Positions 35,501-44,973 of a stretch of 64,000 bases of DNA are shown here, piece after piece. Origin of the DNA: Molanna angustata (lineage: Eukaryota > Arthropoda > Insecta > Trichoptera > Molannidae); NCBI GenBank assembly GCA_963576475.1, contig OY754981.1, positions 25,319,411-25,383,410 on the forward strand. The letters are read 5' to 3'. Positions within the stretch are counted from its first letter, which is position 1; each line of letters opens with the position of its first letter. The translations under genes were made by a program, and so were the position numbers. The notes beneath the pieces are model-generated. The model was not told the DNA's origin. It saw only the letters and a program-made list of their open reading frames with translations, and made no database searches.

Positions 35501-38500
35501 AGACCTAATGCGAAAATCAGAATGACAATTTTATGAGATCTACTTAATTTATATGCAGATGTGGAAAATATTCATTCTTCTCAAGGGGCCGCCCATACCT
35601 TATAATCTTTACAGTAAAAATGCAATCAAATTCCCTCATTTATGAGTTTAGTCACAAGTTACAGTACTGACAACAATAAGTATAAAATAAGTACTTTTTT
35701 TATCTAATGGCAATTTTTTTTTAGTGGCAATATTGAAGTAAGCAAATGACCCTGAAGTTAGAGATGGGCTCAATTCAGACAAATATTATTTTAAAATTGA
35801 ATCTTTTTCAATATACAATTATGATAAATGAACAACAATTTACAATTATGATAAAGAATATTATAATAAATGTCATTTTCTACAAAAAATGTCTCATATA
35901 TTTAACTTTGATTATTAAATAATTAGGATCATTCATCTGCATATAAATAAAGTAGACCTGGTAAGATTGGTTTTGCACATGTTTGTGCACGGCTAAATTC
36001 ATGTCAGTCTGCCTGTCCATGCATTCGTTTGAAACCTTACTATGTCAAAATCGGCAATTTTACAATAGAGCAAAAAAATTCATCATTTATTGTTTGACAC
36101 ATTAATGTATGATAAGAGAATGATTATTACATATTAAATTATAATTGATAATTTTTTCTGAAATTAATTAGATGTCATTTTGTCGTGTTTACAACTTGAT
36201 AGTTTACTAATTTAAATGTTTTTTTAAATACAAAAATTATTAGTATCATATCTTCATGATTTATATGATTAATTATTTTTGATTAATTTCTCCTGGCGGA
36301 AATCAGATGTTATGGTGGTCTTAGCAACTTTAAATGATTTACAGAAAAGGGGATATATATTAAAAAATGCATATTTTTTTAGATACCAAGCTTTATTAAA
36401 AAAAATCCATCGGTTCTATATTTTTCAAATTAGTGACTTGTTTACATTTTCTCCATACTTTATTTTGTAATGCCTTGATTTTCTTTTTTCGATTTTTATC
36501 AAGTATATGTGAACGAACAGCTCTCTCTTTAAACGCATTTTTCTTGGAGTGTCCTGCATAGAAATATCATTTTCAGGCAATGTTGGATTTGATGATGAAC
36601 AACTAGGCACCGAAGGTTCAAGAAGGATGGGTGAAGTTATCTGAAAAAAAAAATTCAATGTAAATTAAGAATGTCCGCAAGTGTATTTATAAAATTTAAT
36701 AACGTATATCAAAAATAATGATTCAATAAGTAGGTATATAGGTAAGGATATTTAAAAACTTGTAGGTATATAAAATTTACAAAAAAGTCCGAAACAGAAC
36801 AAATAAGTAATATTTAATAAACACATAATATGATAAGTACTAAGTCAGAAAAAAAACTATCAACTTACTTCAGGACAAACAGTATCTAATTGAGAGAAAA
36901 TTGAAGAGACAACATTATTCTTAATTTTTCTTTTATAACCACTTCGGTCAATTTCATCATCTCTGAAATGCTTTGAACAAATGACTGTGCTTGAAGATGG
37001 TTGCCAATTTGGAGGACGATTGACAGCGGCAATCCACAAAGCTCTAAGAGCTGGATTTTTTGGAAATCTGTAAAAAATACACATGTTTTTCACGTCCATT
37101 TACATAAATAAATTAAAAACATTATAAATATAAAATAAAAACATTAACAATATTGTGTAATACTTAAAGATGTCAGATAAAATAAAATTAATAAATAAAG
37201 TGCGTATAAGATTATTTTAATCATATGAAATCCCGTTTCACAAAAAATATAAAATAATAACGCCAGTAACTTGTAGGTATTCATTTTGTCAGTGCCAACA
37301 TATTCTAAATTGTCTATTTTTCATAATTTAATTGTACTATGTTGCACTATTGTATTGTTATTTTTGCATGTTAATGTGGATTTAAATAAATAAACAAATA
37401 AAATTATGAATTTGCAGAAAAATTATTAGAAAATAAATTCATGTCTAATGCCCAACTCTACGGTCGAATGAAATATGGCGGCCAATATCGCAGCGGAAAT
37501 ATGTGATGTGATTGACATGCTCAATTATCTTAAATCATTAATAAAATATTTGGTGACAGTATAAAAACATTACAAATATGTGACAAAATGATTGAAAAAG
37601 CATTAACAGTAAATACAAATAATGTTTTTTCTCAAGTTGTGCCCGAAACATATTACAATATAATGGCGGATTACAGTCGTATCCACAATTTACAAAACCA
37701 ATGAAATTAAAAATAAGTCAAATTTTAAGAAACTATTACAAATAATTATATCGTTCTTAATATTAAATCATTAAGAACGAATCATTCAAAAAAAAACTAT
37801 ACAATTATAATTTAACCGTGGCCAGTTGGATACGCAATATTACGTTAAATATAGTAGGTTAGTTTCAATACTTACGCTTACGAGTGAAAAGATATACCGT
37901 GTCCTTTATTCCTACATTTCACCACATTTTGTTTCCAATAATTAGTTAAGAAAAAAGAGAAAAACGATTTTTGGAAGCAATAATATTTTTAGGTTAAAAA
38001 ACGAGATGTTTACGAAATATTTTGCGTTGCAAACAATAAGAATGAAGTTTGCGCTAGTTTGCTCGGACAACATATTTTGTTGTCAATACTGTAACTTGTG
38101 ACTAAACTCCAAAATGAGGGATTTTGATTGCATTTTTAATGTACTGAAGGCGCCTCCATCCTTTATTCCTCCAAGATTCTTCTTAACAGAGGTTGGCGAC
38201 CATCACAACAAACTCATCCTGATCCTGCGCCAACGTAATTAGTGACACCGCATCCGGATTCTCGAACCACTGCCTGATATTTTTAAGCCACTATACTATT
38301 CTACGACCCATACTCCATCTCCCCTCCACTATAAGTTACAGAAGAGCATATCTATCACCACGGAATATGTGGCCAAAATATGCGGCTTGTGTCTCTTGAC
38401 TGTGGCTAGCAACTCTCTCTATTTCTCCATCATATTTAGAACTCTTCCATTAGAGACTCTATCGACTATCATTACAGATAATAATTTCTAACAAATATAA

Positions 38501-41500
38501 CCTTATGTCATAAATATATAAATATGTTATGTTAACCTTATGTTATAAAGGTAATTTAATGTTTTTAAATTATGTTTTAACATTGAATTACTCAACAGAG
38601 GGATCCAGAATCTTAAAGGACCAATTGAATTTGAAATTTTTATATTTCGATGCAATATTATTCCTTATGGATTTTAAAAGTTTCAATTATATTTCTGGTC
38701 ATGATTTTTCAAAACCAAATTGTATTTATTTATAGAGACCAATTGATTGAAACATTCAAAGATGCAGAAGTTAGAATCAAAAAGGAAGTTGATTTGTATA
38801 AGGAAAGACATCAGCAAAAGTCAGAGGAACTTAGAAGCATTGTGGGAAAATTTGAAACCTATAAATCAACTTGTAATGTGGAAATGTTGGATCGACTCAA
38901 TACTAAATGTTCCGATTTGGAGAATGAATTAAAGCACACAAAGATGGAACTCAATTCTGTGAGTCTATTAATTGTAGATAGTTTTTTTATTTGTCAGTCA
39001 AGAACATAACATGTCCATACACTTCGGTAGATTTGTGAAAAAAATTGATAGTTGTTTTATTTTTTTTACATTGTATATTTTTACATATTAGTTATTATTT
39101 TTATTTGGTAAAATTCAACTATGATATATATTTCGTTCTTTGAAAACATTATCAAGACTAAAGACGCGAATTTACAGTCCTAGGTAACTAAATACTAACT
39201 CCTAACCTCACTGAAGTATTTATTTTTTTAAGTTAGCAATTGCATTGCGGAGACATCACTAACTAAATACTTATTTCCTATGCCAAACTTAATTAATGTC
39301 GATGACGTAGCATTTCACATTATTGTGTATGAAGAAAAAAGATGGATAGTTAGTTTTATATGGATTTATACTGACATTTAAAATGTTTGTTTTTGACATA
39401 ACAACAAAAACACATGTAACCAAGCTAACACTAACAACTCTATGTCACGATTCTTCTGAAATTTCAGTGAACTTTTCGGCATCTCATATAGATTGCTGAA
39501 TACTCTTTGTGGGATTTGATTTGATAAAATTAATAAAAAAAATATTCAAAGAAGTTGCTAAAATCATCATCCATTTATAACCTCACCTATTTTAGTATTA
39601 AAACACTCGTAAAGTTCCTCTCGATTAACCTAGTTTATGACAATGTGCATTTGCTATGTATTTAGATAGTCTCTGCAATGCAATTCTCATACAAAAACTT
39701 CGTAGCGTCCTTAAGTTAGGAAGCCACGTGATCTCCTAACTTTAGTGAGCGACTGTGCAAATGTGGTTAGTATTTAGGTTGGACACTGCATTCGAGCCTA
39801 TGATGGTACAAGTTTGTGGTACATTTACGGGGTGGAGTTTACAGTCTTTTATAATAATTGTTCAATGTTGTAGATGTTTTTTTTTTACACTAGTTTTTAG
39901 TTTTTATTATGTTTATTCTTTGCTTCAAATACATTATGGTTCCATTTGCTTTTCTATCAGCTGTCTTCCAAGCACTCCTCATTGGAGGTGAAGTATGAAG
40001 AGTTGTGTTCAGATCAAAATCACAGAAATTCCCTGGAAAGATTATCAAATGGAGAAATAAGCAAAGAAAGAGATCGCCTGACACACCAATTAAATGATGC
40101 TAGAAAACAAGTTGATGAATTTAAAAATCTATATGTTGAGGTATTTTTTATTGAATTTGTTACATACTATCATGACATATACTACAATGTGTAACTTTTG
40201 ATTTCTTGATTCAACATATTTTGGCAATATTTTTTATTAGGTGTGTGGGGCCAAGGACAAGTTGACAAAAGAATTAAATGAATTCAAAACAACTGACAGC
40301 TATGTGGAATTGAAGAAGGAAAGGGCTCGAGTAGAGGAATACAAGCAACTTCTAGAACTTGAAAAGACCAAAGTTGAACGTTTTCAGAAGAATTTGTTGG
40401 AACTGCAGAAGAAGGAGTTTGAAGAGGAATTGAAAAATTGTTAGTATGGTTTTCTTTATTTAATTTATGTCAATTTCTTATTTACAAACTTAATGTAAAC
40501 TAAATAAGTAACATGAATGCAATATTGAATTAATGAAAGGTATGCTTCATTTTATACCGTGCATAAAATTGAATAATTTTATTTCTTTTCTTAAAATTGA
40601 TACACGAAATTGGTGGGCCCATGAATCTGCTGTAATTGAAAAAATCCAACACACTTCTGAAATTGTTAACTCTTAATTGGATCATATAGGTATTTTTTTA
40701 TTTTTCATTTTATTTACTTATTTATTATTTTTAGACAAAAAAAAAGCCGATGCCTCAGAGGGTACAGAAAAAGAAGATTTTAAAAGAATAGAATTATTAC
40801 AACAGGTATACACATGTTATTTAATTTTATTCTTTTGTTCATAACTACATAATTCACTTGTGGAAACTGGGAATCAAATCCAGTGACTTTATTATTACTT
40901 GACCCAAAGAGAATAAGCAGCGCGACTTTGGAATTTCAAAAGAAATCATTTTCTTACACATAAACATAATACTTAAATTTGTCTCTTTGTCCCTGACTCT
41001 CCTCGTTCCTCTGTTTATTTATTTTTTATATGTTTCAATATATATTTTATTAACATAAATTGGTACGTGTCATAAATACAATTTACCGCGGCTTACTATG
41101 ACCGATGCTTTAGTGTGAGTGGTCCTATTAAGTGGAATTCACTGCCTCTAGATTCTAGATGTCCGCAGTGCTCAAATCAAGAGCACTTTCACTAAAGGAC
41201 TAAAAAGAGCTTTGTTTCAGAGAGCAACACAACATTAAACTATCAGCGCCCTTGGTATGATCTCGAATCATTAAACGGCGCTATACAAATAACTTATTAT
41301 TATTACCTCACGTGTCTCAATGTATGAATAATACTTAGTTAAATTATATTCAAGGGGCACAATTAAAAATTTTATATTTTAGCTTAAGGAAGAAAATCAA
41401 AAGTTATTGGAAATTTGTGAAGAGCAAAAACACAAATTAAATGAATTGATCAAAGAATTAGATGAATCAAAAAATTCTATAAAAAAATTGAAAATGGAAA

Positions 41501-42907
41501 TTGGTATGTATCTATTTTTACTTTTTTATTTATCTACATAGTAATAGAACTAGGTTGTGTTTCATTATATAATATTGATTTTTGTGATTTTGTGACTTTA
41601 CAAAACATTTTTTGTTCTTGTATGTCATTCATAATTATAATAATAATTTTCAGAACTTCAAGGAGAACGTGACAGGCTTATTGAAGATCTAAAAGAGAAA
41701 GGAAAACAATTTGAACAATATATTTTAAATCAGAAGTCAAAGTTGATGAATAAAAGGGATGCTTGTACTTCACCTCAACCTGATTTGTATAAAAATCTTA
41801 TTTCTGAACAAGTTCAGACCTCAATTTTGGCCGAGGAGAACAAAACCTCACCTGTGAAGGTATATATTATTTATAACAAGTGATTTTCAATATGTATAAT
41901 GTAATTTATAGAATTTAGATTATGATGTCAGTCATTTTTATTTTATTATTTATTAATTTTTGTATCTTTAGGTTGACACCAAAATAGAAGAAATTGTTCG
42001 TGACGAAATTGCTCAACACTTTGCCATAGAAATAAAAAAGGCAGAACACGAATACAAGAAAAAAATTTGTGCCATAGAAGAGAAATATAATGACAACATT
42101 GAGCAATTGGCCACTGTACTTAAGGTGAAAACGAGAGAAGTATCATCTCTGCAGGAAGTTGTCATTGCGGAAAGATCCAGAATGAAAGAATTATTGTCTA
42201 ATTTTCACGAATGTGAACAATCAAATGCCAATAAGGAAAAAATGTTGATAGATTATAAGGAAAATCTCGAACAATGCAAAAAACACATAACAAGGCTCAA
42301 TACTGAAATGCAGAATTTAAGAAAACAATCTGAGAAAGCGACAAACATAAATGAAATAAAATCAAAATACGAAACTAGATTAAAAGAGTTTGAAAGACTC
42401 AAAGACAAATATAAAATATTGAAAAAGACAGCTATCAAATATAAGGTATGTGTTTAAATATATGATATTTTAATACTATTGTTTTCAGGCTGATTACTTT
42501 ATTTTCTAACATAATTTGAATTGGATTTGATATTTATATTTTTTTATATTTAAATTTTACAAAGAATAAAAATATATAACTTACCATAAGTCACACATGC
42601 ATAATTATTATTTTACAGGAATATATAGTTGAAAAAGACAAACACATTGATAATGAAGTCCAAAGAATCAAAGGCAATTATGAAAGTTCCATACATACAT
42701 TGCAAGAAAAATTGGATGCTTGTTTGAGAGACATGGATGAAAAAGTTTGTTTATTAAAATATCTAAGTATACTCTTACAAAATGTATTTATAAATAATAT
42801 TATTTCTTAAATTAAATATATGATTATTGTTTTTTTAGGCCAAACAAAGATACACTGAAAAGTTGGAACTTAATATGAAGACTACATTGAAAGAACAAAT
42901 CAGCTGA
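26579..42907 (+). CDS. asl: Coiled-coil centriole duplication protein, asterless/CEP152-like, 19 exons
   Basis: Exons: 26579-26695, 27955-28081, 28159-28296, 29186-29280, 30307-30463, 31317-31530, 33107-33173, 33836-34054, 34347-34500, 34740-34863, 38736-38958, 39961-40140, 40241-40439, 40735-40805, 41383-41503, 41654-41859, 41972-42445, 42619-42744, 42839-42907. All have AG/GT borders and compatible phases; the sum is 3,081 bases (1,026 aa; fly Asl is of similar length, from memory). The N-terminus MDGPGMSLFNGAGS precedes an acidic segment (LDDYVDDEDDSVND), as in the Plk4-binding region of Asl/CEP152. From about residue 160 nearly all is coiled coil, for example LSLQQSQELV..ITELEHQVSSL, which parallels CEP152 in order and composition. 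Asl/CEP152 binds Plk4 at the centriole and starts centriole duplication. Exon 13 uses a weak GTTAGT donor and exon 18 GTTTGT. Introns 1 and 5 hold 31-bp minisatellites; intron 10 (3.9 kb) holds a THAP-bearing transposon remnant. The gene model is strong; the name is inferred from pattern and not from a search. Confidence 0.8.
27157..27342. repeat. Minisatellite, 6 x 31 bp
   Basis: Six head-to-tail units starting GTACCTACAATGTAATTA at 27157, 27188, 27219, 27250, 27281 and 27312; the third differs by one base (TTAATAG). In asterless intron 1. Confidence 0.95.
27590..27685 (+). repeat. Dispersed repeat shared with 58835-58920
   Basis: GTCTTTTTGCTTTGTTGGTA, then TGCAAATCGCCCC and a following AAAATGCCT recur at 58847-58905 with few changes. 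Class unknown. Confidence 0.5.
28550..28750 (-). pseudogene. C-terminal fragment of a non-LTR retrotransposon polymerase
   Basis: The minus strand reads EETVVHFLCHCLALSRNR and further on IGHTGWFRVAEE, the His/Cys motif and terminal segment of I/R1/jockey-type polymerases. Only about 60 codons remain. It lies in asterless intron 3, against the gene's direction. Confidence 0.65.
28775..28970 (+). mobile_element. SINE family A, copy 4
   Basis: GGTCCCGGGTTTGATTCCC, GTTTTCAGTCTATAGATCTG, TGTCGTAAGTCTCCAGAATG, TTTTATTGGGTGTGTG and CCAAGAAGCAAT follow the family order. In asterless intron 3. Confidence 0.8.
29050..29130 (+). repeat. CR1-like 3' tail
   Basis: AAAGCGCCCTTGAGGTGAGG, then AACGGCGCTATAAAAAT and a (TTA)n end. 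Same family as 22320 and 41240. Confidence 0.55.
29342..29865. mobile_element. Non-autonomous hAT-like element, 524 bp
   Basis: Inverted ends TAGTGACCGACCGAA and TAGTGTCCGACCGAA (right end complemented), with GGTTCGGTTTC / GAACCGAAACTG just inside. Flanks ATTCAAAT (29334-29341) and ATTAAAAT (29866-29873) form an 8-bp duplication with one change. In asterless intron 4, starting about 60 bases after exon 4. Confidence 0.75.
30593..31030. repeat. Minisatellite, about 14 x 31 bp
   Basis: Units of ATTACCTTATTGTATTATAA plus TACCATATCAT repeat without gaps; one unit near 30921 has AAAACC for AATACC. High identity implies recent amplification or gene conversion. In asterless intron 5. Confidence 0.95.
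31988..32180 (+). mobile_element. Half of a hairpin retroposon-like element (partial copy 4)
   Basis: AACATCTTAATAGAGACGAA, GAACCAGGAACTCAAGGCAC and ACCAATTATGCC match one arm of the copy at 20083-20564; the other arm and both ends are missing. In asterless intron 6. Confidence 0.65.
32616..32754. repeat. Inverted repeat with ~48-bp arms
   Basis: AATAACTTAGTATACACCAC to CTGTCGACCGGT on the left; the complement on the right ends GGTGTATGCTAAGTTATT. Only one mismatch, around a loop of about 40 bases (TTTCAAGAACAATG...). In asterless intron 6. Could be a MITE; no target duplication recognised. Confidence 0.7.
33373..33619. mobile_element. MITE with 22-bp TIRs, in asterless intron 7
   Basis: Left end ATACCCCGTATTCAGTAAC and complement of the right end ATACCCCATATTCAGTAAC differ by one base. 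Subterminal GGAACGTTC-type words are repeated inside. It abuts the next MITE at 33621. Confidence 0.7.
33621..33799. mobile_element. Tc1/mariner-type MITE, 179 bp, TA duplication
   Basis: Perfect 18-base ends TGTCCTATTCTGATTCGT, with TA on both sides (33619-33620 and 33800-33801). It lies 36 bases upstream of exon 8 of asterless, next to the splice acceptor. Confidence 0.8.
35610..38143 (-). mobile_element. P-element-like remnant with ~65-bp inverted repeats and a THAP gene
   Basis: The left repeat (35610-35676) and the complement of the right repeat (38077-38143) align over about 65 bases: AAAAATGCAATCAAA, TCCCTCATTT, GAGTTTAGTCACAAGTTACA and TGACAACAA, with a handful of changes. Between them, on the minus strand, is a THAP DNA-binding domain. 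P-element transposases begin with a THAP domain, so a shrunken P-like element is the best reading. It fills most of asterless intron 10, antisense to the gene. No target duplication could be fixed. Confidence 0.65.
36410..37067 (-). pseudogene. THAP-domain protein fragment with a frameshift
   Basis: Exon 37067-36869 encodes the second half of a THAP domain: RFPKNPALRALWIAAVNR, then TVICSKHFRDDEID (the C..H pair of the C2CH zinc site) and a basic stretch. The first exon with the leading cysteines was not found. It joins in frame to a second exon from 36640: ITSPILLEPSVPSC..MQDTPRK. There the frame breaks at an A5 run (36538-36542): one frame to the side continues as a typical basic coiled coil (KKKIKALQNKVWRK). 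A single missing A explains this. No GTPase or catalytic part follows. Confidence 0.65.
38160..38420 (-). pseudogene. Non-LTR retrotransposon polymerase C-terminal fragment
   Basis: The minus strand reads AYFGHIFRGDRYALL, a stop, then LIVEGRWSMGRR, another stop, then WLKNIRQWFENPDAV and ends VVMVANLC and a stop. This is the usual FGHI..R / GRR / WL..W / ADL ending of several non-LTR clades. Two internal stops make it dead. It abuts the right repeat of the THAP element. Confidence 0.7.
39173..39795. repeat. Imperfect inverted repeat, likely old MITE
   Basis: CTAAATACTAAC and AATTGCATTGCGGAGAC on the left (39187-39265) recur complemented on the right (GTCTCTGCAATGCAATT near 39670 and GTTAGTATTTAG near 39765). 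In asterless intron 11. Confidence 0.45.
41090..41310 (+). pseudogene. CR1-like non-LTR 3' end with coding remnant
   Basis: The plus strand reads CFSVSGPIKWNSLPLD, the C-terminal signature of CR1/L2-type polymerases, then decays. It is followed by TCAGCGCCCTTGGTATGATC, ATTAAACGGCGCTATACAAA and a (TTA)n tail. This is the longest of four copies of this tail in the window. In asterless intron 14. Confidence 0.65.
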
Positions 42908-42992
42908 CAATCAAACAGTATTAGAAAAATGTAAATATTTTGCCAATTATACTGAATAACAATTAAATTATTTAAGCAAGATCCTTTTTTTA

Positions 42993-44156
42993 TTATTGAG
43001 TATAATAGTTTGACTTGATAAATGGCATTTTAACAATTATTCCAGTATATATGTTATTTCTAATTTTAATTGATACTGTGGTTTTGGGAATTTTGTACTT
43101 TTCTATTACATATCCCATTGCAATGTTCGTATTCTTCAACGAAGGACTCGGACAACCACTAGTTACTGTACCAATCGCTTCTTCGGTATATGAATCTAGA
43201 ATTTGCGACCCACTACGTGCTGGCGGATTTGTTTTTAATATTAGTCCTACTCTCCTTTTCTTGACACCGTTTTTGATTTGCTGTAATACAACGTCTGCTC
43301 CGATGAAATTAAAATCTACTCTTCGACGTTTGGCTATCAACCATGTCAGGTTGGCTTCCACTGGTGTAACAGTATCATCAATGTCATTTCCATATAGACA
43401 TAGACCAGCTTCTAACCTCAGAGTGTCCCTTGCACCCAGTCCTGCCAACTTTACATTTGGATTCCTCATCAGCAATTCTACAATAAACTCAGCTTTGTCT
43501 GCAGGAACAGATACTTCAACACCATCCTCACCGGTGTAACCACATCTTGTTACTCTGCAATCTTCCACTCCCGAAAGGGTCAATACTTTTGAATTCATAA
43601 AATATAGAGGTGTGAAATCATAAGTACACAGATTTTGAACTGCTGAAATTGCTTTGGGTCCTTGTATCGCAATCAGAGCTCTTTCCGATACGTCTAAAAA
43701 CTTCAAATCCACATCCATGCCTCTTCTTTTGTATAAATTCAAATATTCAAGCATATGATTTTTATCTTGCTCCATTCTACCGGCATTTGAGACTATATAT
43801 AGATTATTTGAGTCAATTTTAGTTACAATTAAATCATCGAGGATACCGCCATTCTCGTTCATAAACACCGTGAGAGCGCTTCCTCCATCTTGTAAACCTT
43901 TAAGATCCACGGGACATAATGTTTCAAACCAGTTGACACAGTCTCTGCCCTTAACCAAAGTTTGTAGCATGTGAGACACATCAAACACCGATGCCTTCTT
44001 TCTGGTGTGTATGTGTGATTCTGATACGTTCATGTCAGAATAGTGAACGGGAAGTAAATGGTTTGCAAAGTTGACCATTTTTCCACCATTCTTTACATGA
44101 AACTCGTATAGAGATGTCTTTTTTGCTTCTCCTCTGAATAGGTTTGATTGCTTCAT
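42993..44156 (-). CDS. AMT: Aminomethyltransferase (glycine cleavage system T-protein)
   Basis: One uninterrupted frame of 387 aa. Hallmarks in order: TSLYEFHVKNGGKMVNFA, VFDVSHMLQ, NENGGILDDLIVTK (its Asp is the catalytic residue of T-proteins), YIVSNAGRMEQD, RCGYTGEDGVEVSVP (folate-binding core), LGARDTLRLEAGLCLYGND, TPVEANLTWLI, PPARSGSQI, TSGCPSPSLK..IAMGYV and MPFIKSNYY at the C-terminus. T-protein takes the aminomethyl group from H-protein in mitochondria, releasing ammonia and forming methylene-tetrahydrofolate. Only 13 residues precede the conserved start, so a mitochondrial presequence is short or absent; an in-frame TGA lies just upstream of the ATG. An upstream exon could splice to the AG at TTCAG (near 44136), but none was found. 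The stop is followed at once by AATAAAAAAA. The neighbour asterless converges, with 85 bp between stop codons. Either a real intron-poor gene or an intact retrocopy. Confidence 0.88.
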   Translation of the reverse strand: MKQSNLFRGEAKKTSLYEFHVKNGGKMVNFANHLLPVHYSDMNVSESHIHTRKKASVFDVSHMLQTLVKGRDCVNWFETLCPVDLKGLQDGGSALTVFMNENGGILDDLIVTKIDSNNLYIVSNAGRMEQDKNHMLEYLNLYKRRGMDVDLKFLDVSERALIAIQGPKAISAVQNLCTYDFTPLYFMNSKVLTLSGVEDCRVTRCGYTGEDGVEVSVPADKAEFIVELLMRNPNVKLAGLGARDTLRLEAGLCLYGNDIDDTVTPVEANLTWLIAKRRRVDFNFIGADVVLQQIKNGVKKRRVGLILKTNPPARSGSQILDSYTEEAIGTVTSGCPSPSLKNTNIAMGYVIEKYKIPKTTVSIKIRNNIYTGIIVKMPFIKSNYYTQ

Positions 44157-44960
44157 TTTTCAATAAAATTTGCAAGCACTTACTTTTCACAAACATGGTG
44201 TTCTTTGAAACTATATTTTGTGACTGGTTTAAATCTAAAAACTAATAATACATGTATCACCCATTGATAAGAATATCTTGGGTCGTGGGTCATAAATGCT
44301 ATTATCTTTGAAAATTGAAGTGGATAAAAGTTTGCTTCCATATTTATTCAACAATAATATTAGAAATTAGTTATCAGTTTGATTATTTGCATGATGTTTG
44401 AATTTTGAATGTGAAAATTGACTCAACTGATTGTGCAGTTTCAGTTTAATCATCAAATATTGCACTTTTATTATGTTATGAAATTAATAAATCAGATACA
44501 ATATCAGACCATCGTAATTGATTTAGTCCTAAATTATAGAATCATTCTCAAAATTTCTGATCTCAAGACGATCTTGATTTGAGTGAGTCAAACAGTTTAG
44601 GATCAAATATTTTATGTTTCTGTGATACAAATGATGTTATAATCACTTGACAATTTTTTTTAATTAAATGATTCTGTCTTGGTATGGAGACTCCTTATAT
44701 TCTGATAGTAAATTGACAATTCCATTTTAAAATGTTCCCAAGAGACCCTCGTCAGTCACAGAACTGGCACACGAATGAGAAGAAAAAGAAACAAAAGTAA
44801 ACAGAAGAGTAGGGGTAAAAGAGAATGAAAGAAATTGAGAGATGAAAATTAGAAAGAGGTGGGAGAGAACTTTGAATGATACTAAGAAAATTAGACAAAT
44901 TATAAACTAAACATTTCATCAAATAATGTGATTGAAAATCTAGTCATATGATCTTAGAAA
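44157..44960. other. Flank upstream of the T-protein gene
   Basis: AT-rich, no coding exon recognised on either strand. A purine-rich stretch lies at 44775-44895. Confidence 0.4.
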
Positions 44961-44973
44961 GGTCTGCTACTCT

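Noticed and set aside
35461..36066. Second inverted-repeat element (AAAATTGCCGATATTGA / complement at 36045-36066)
   Set aside because: Only about 20 bases match and one member lies outside the THAP element; too little to define an element.
43015..43539. 174-aa plus-strand protein
   Set aside because: Antisense shadow of the T-protein gene.
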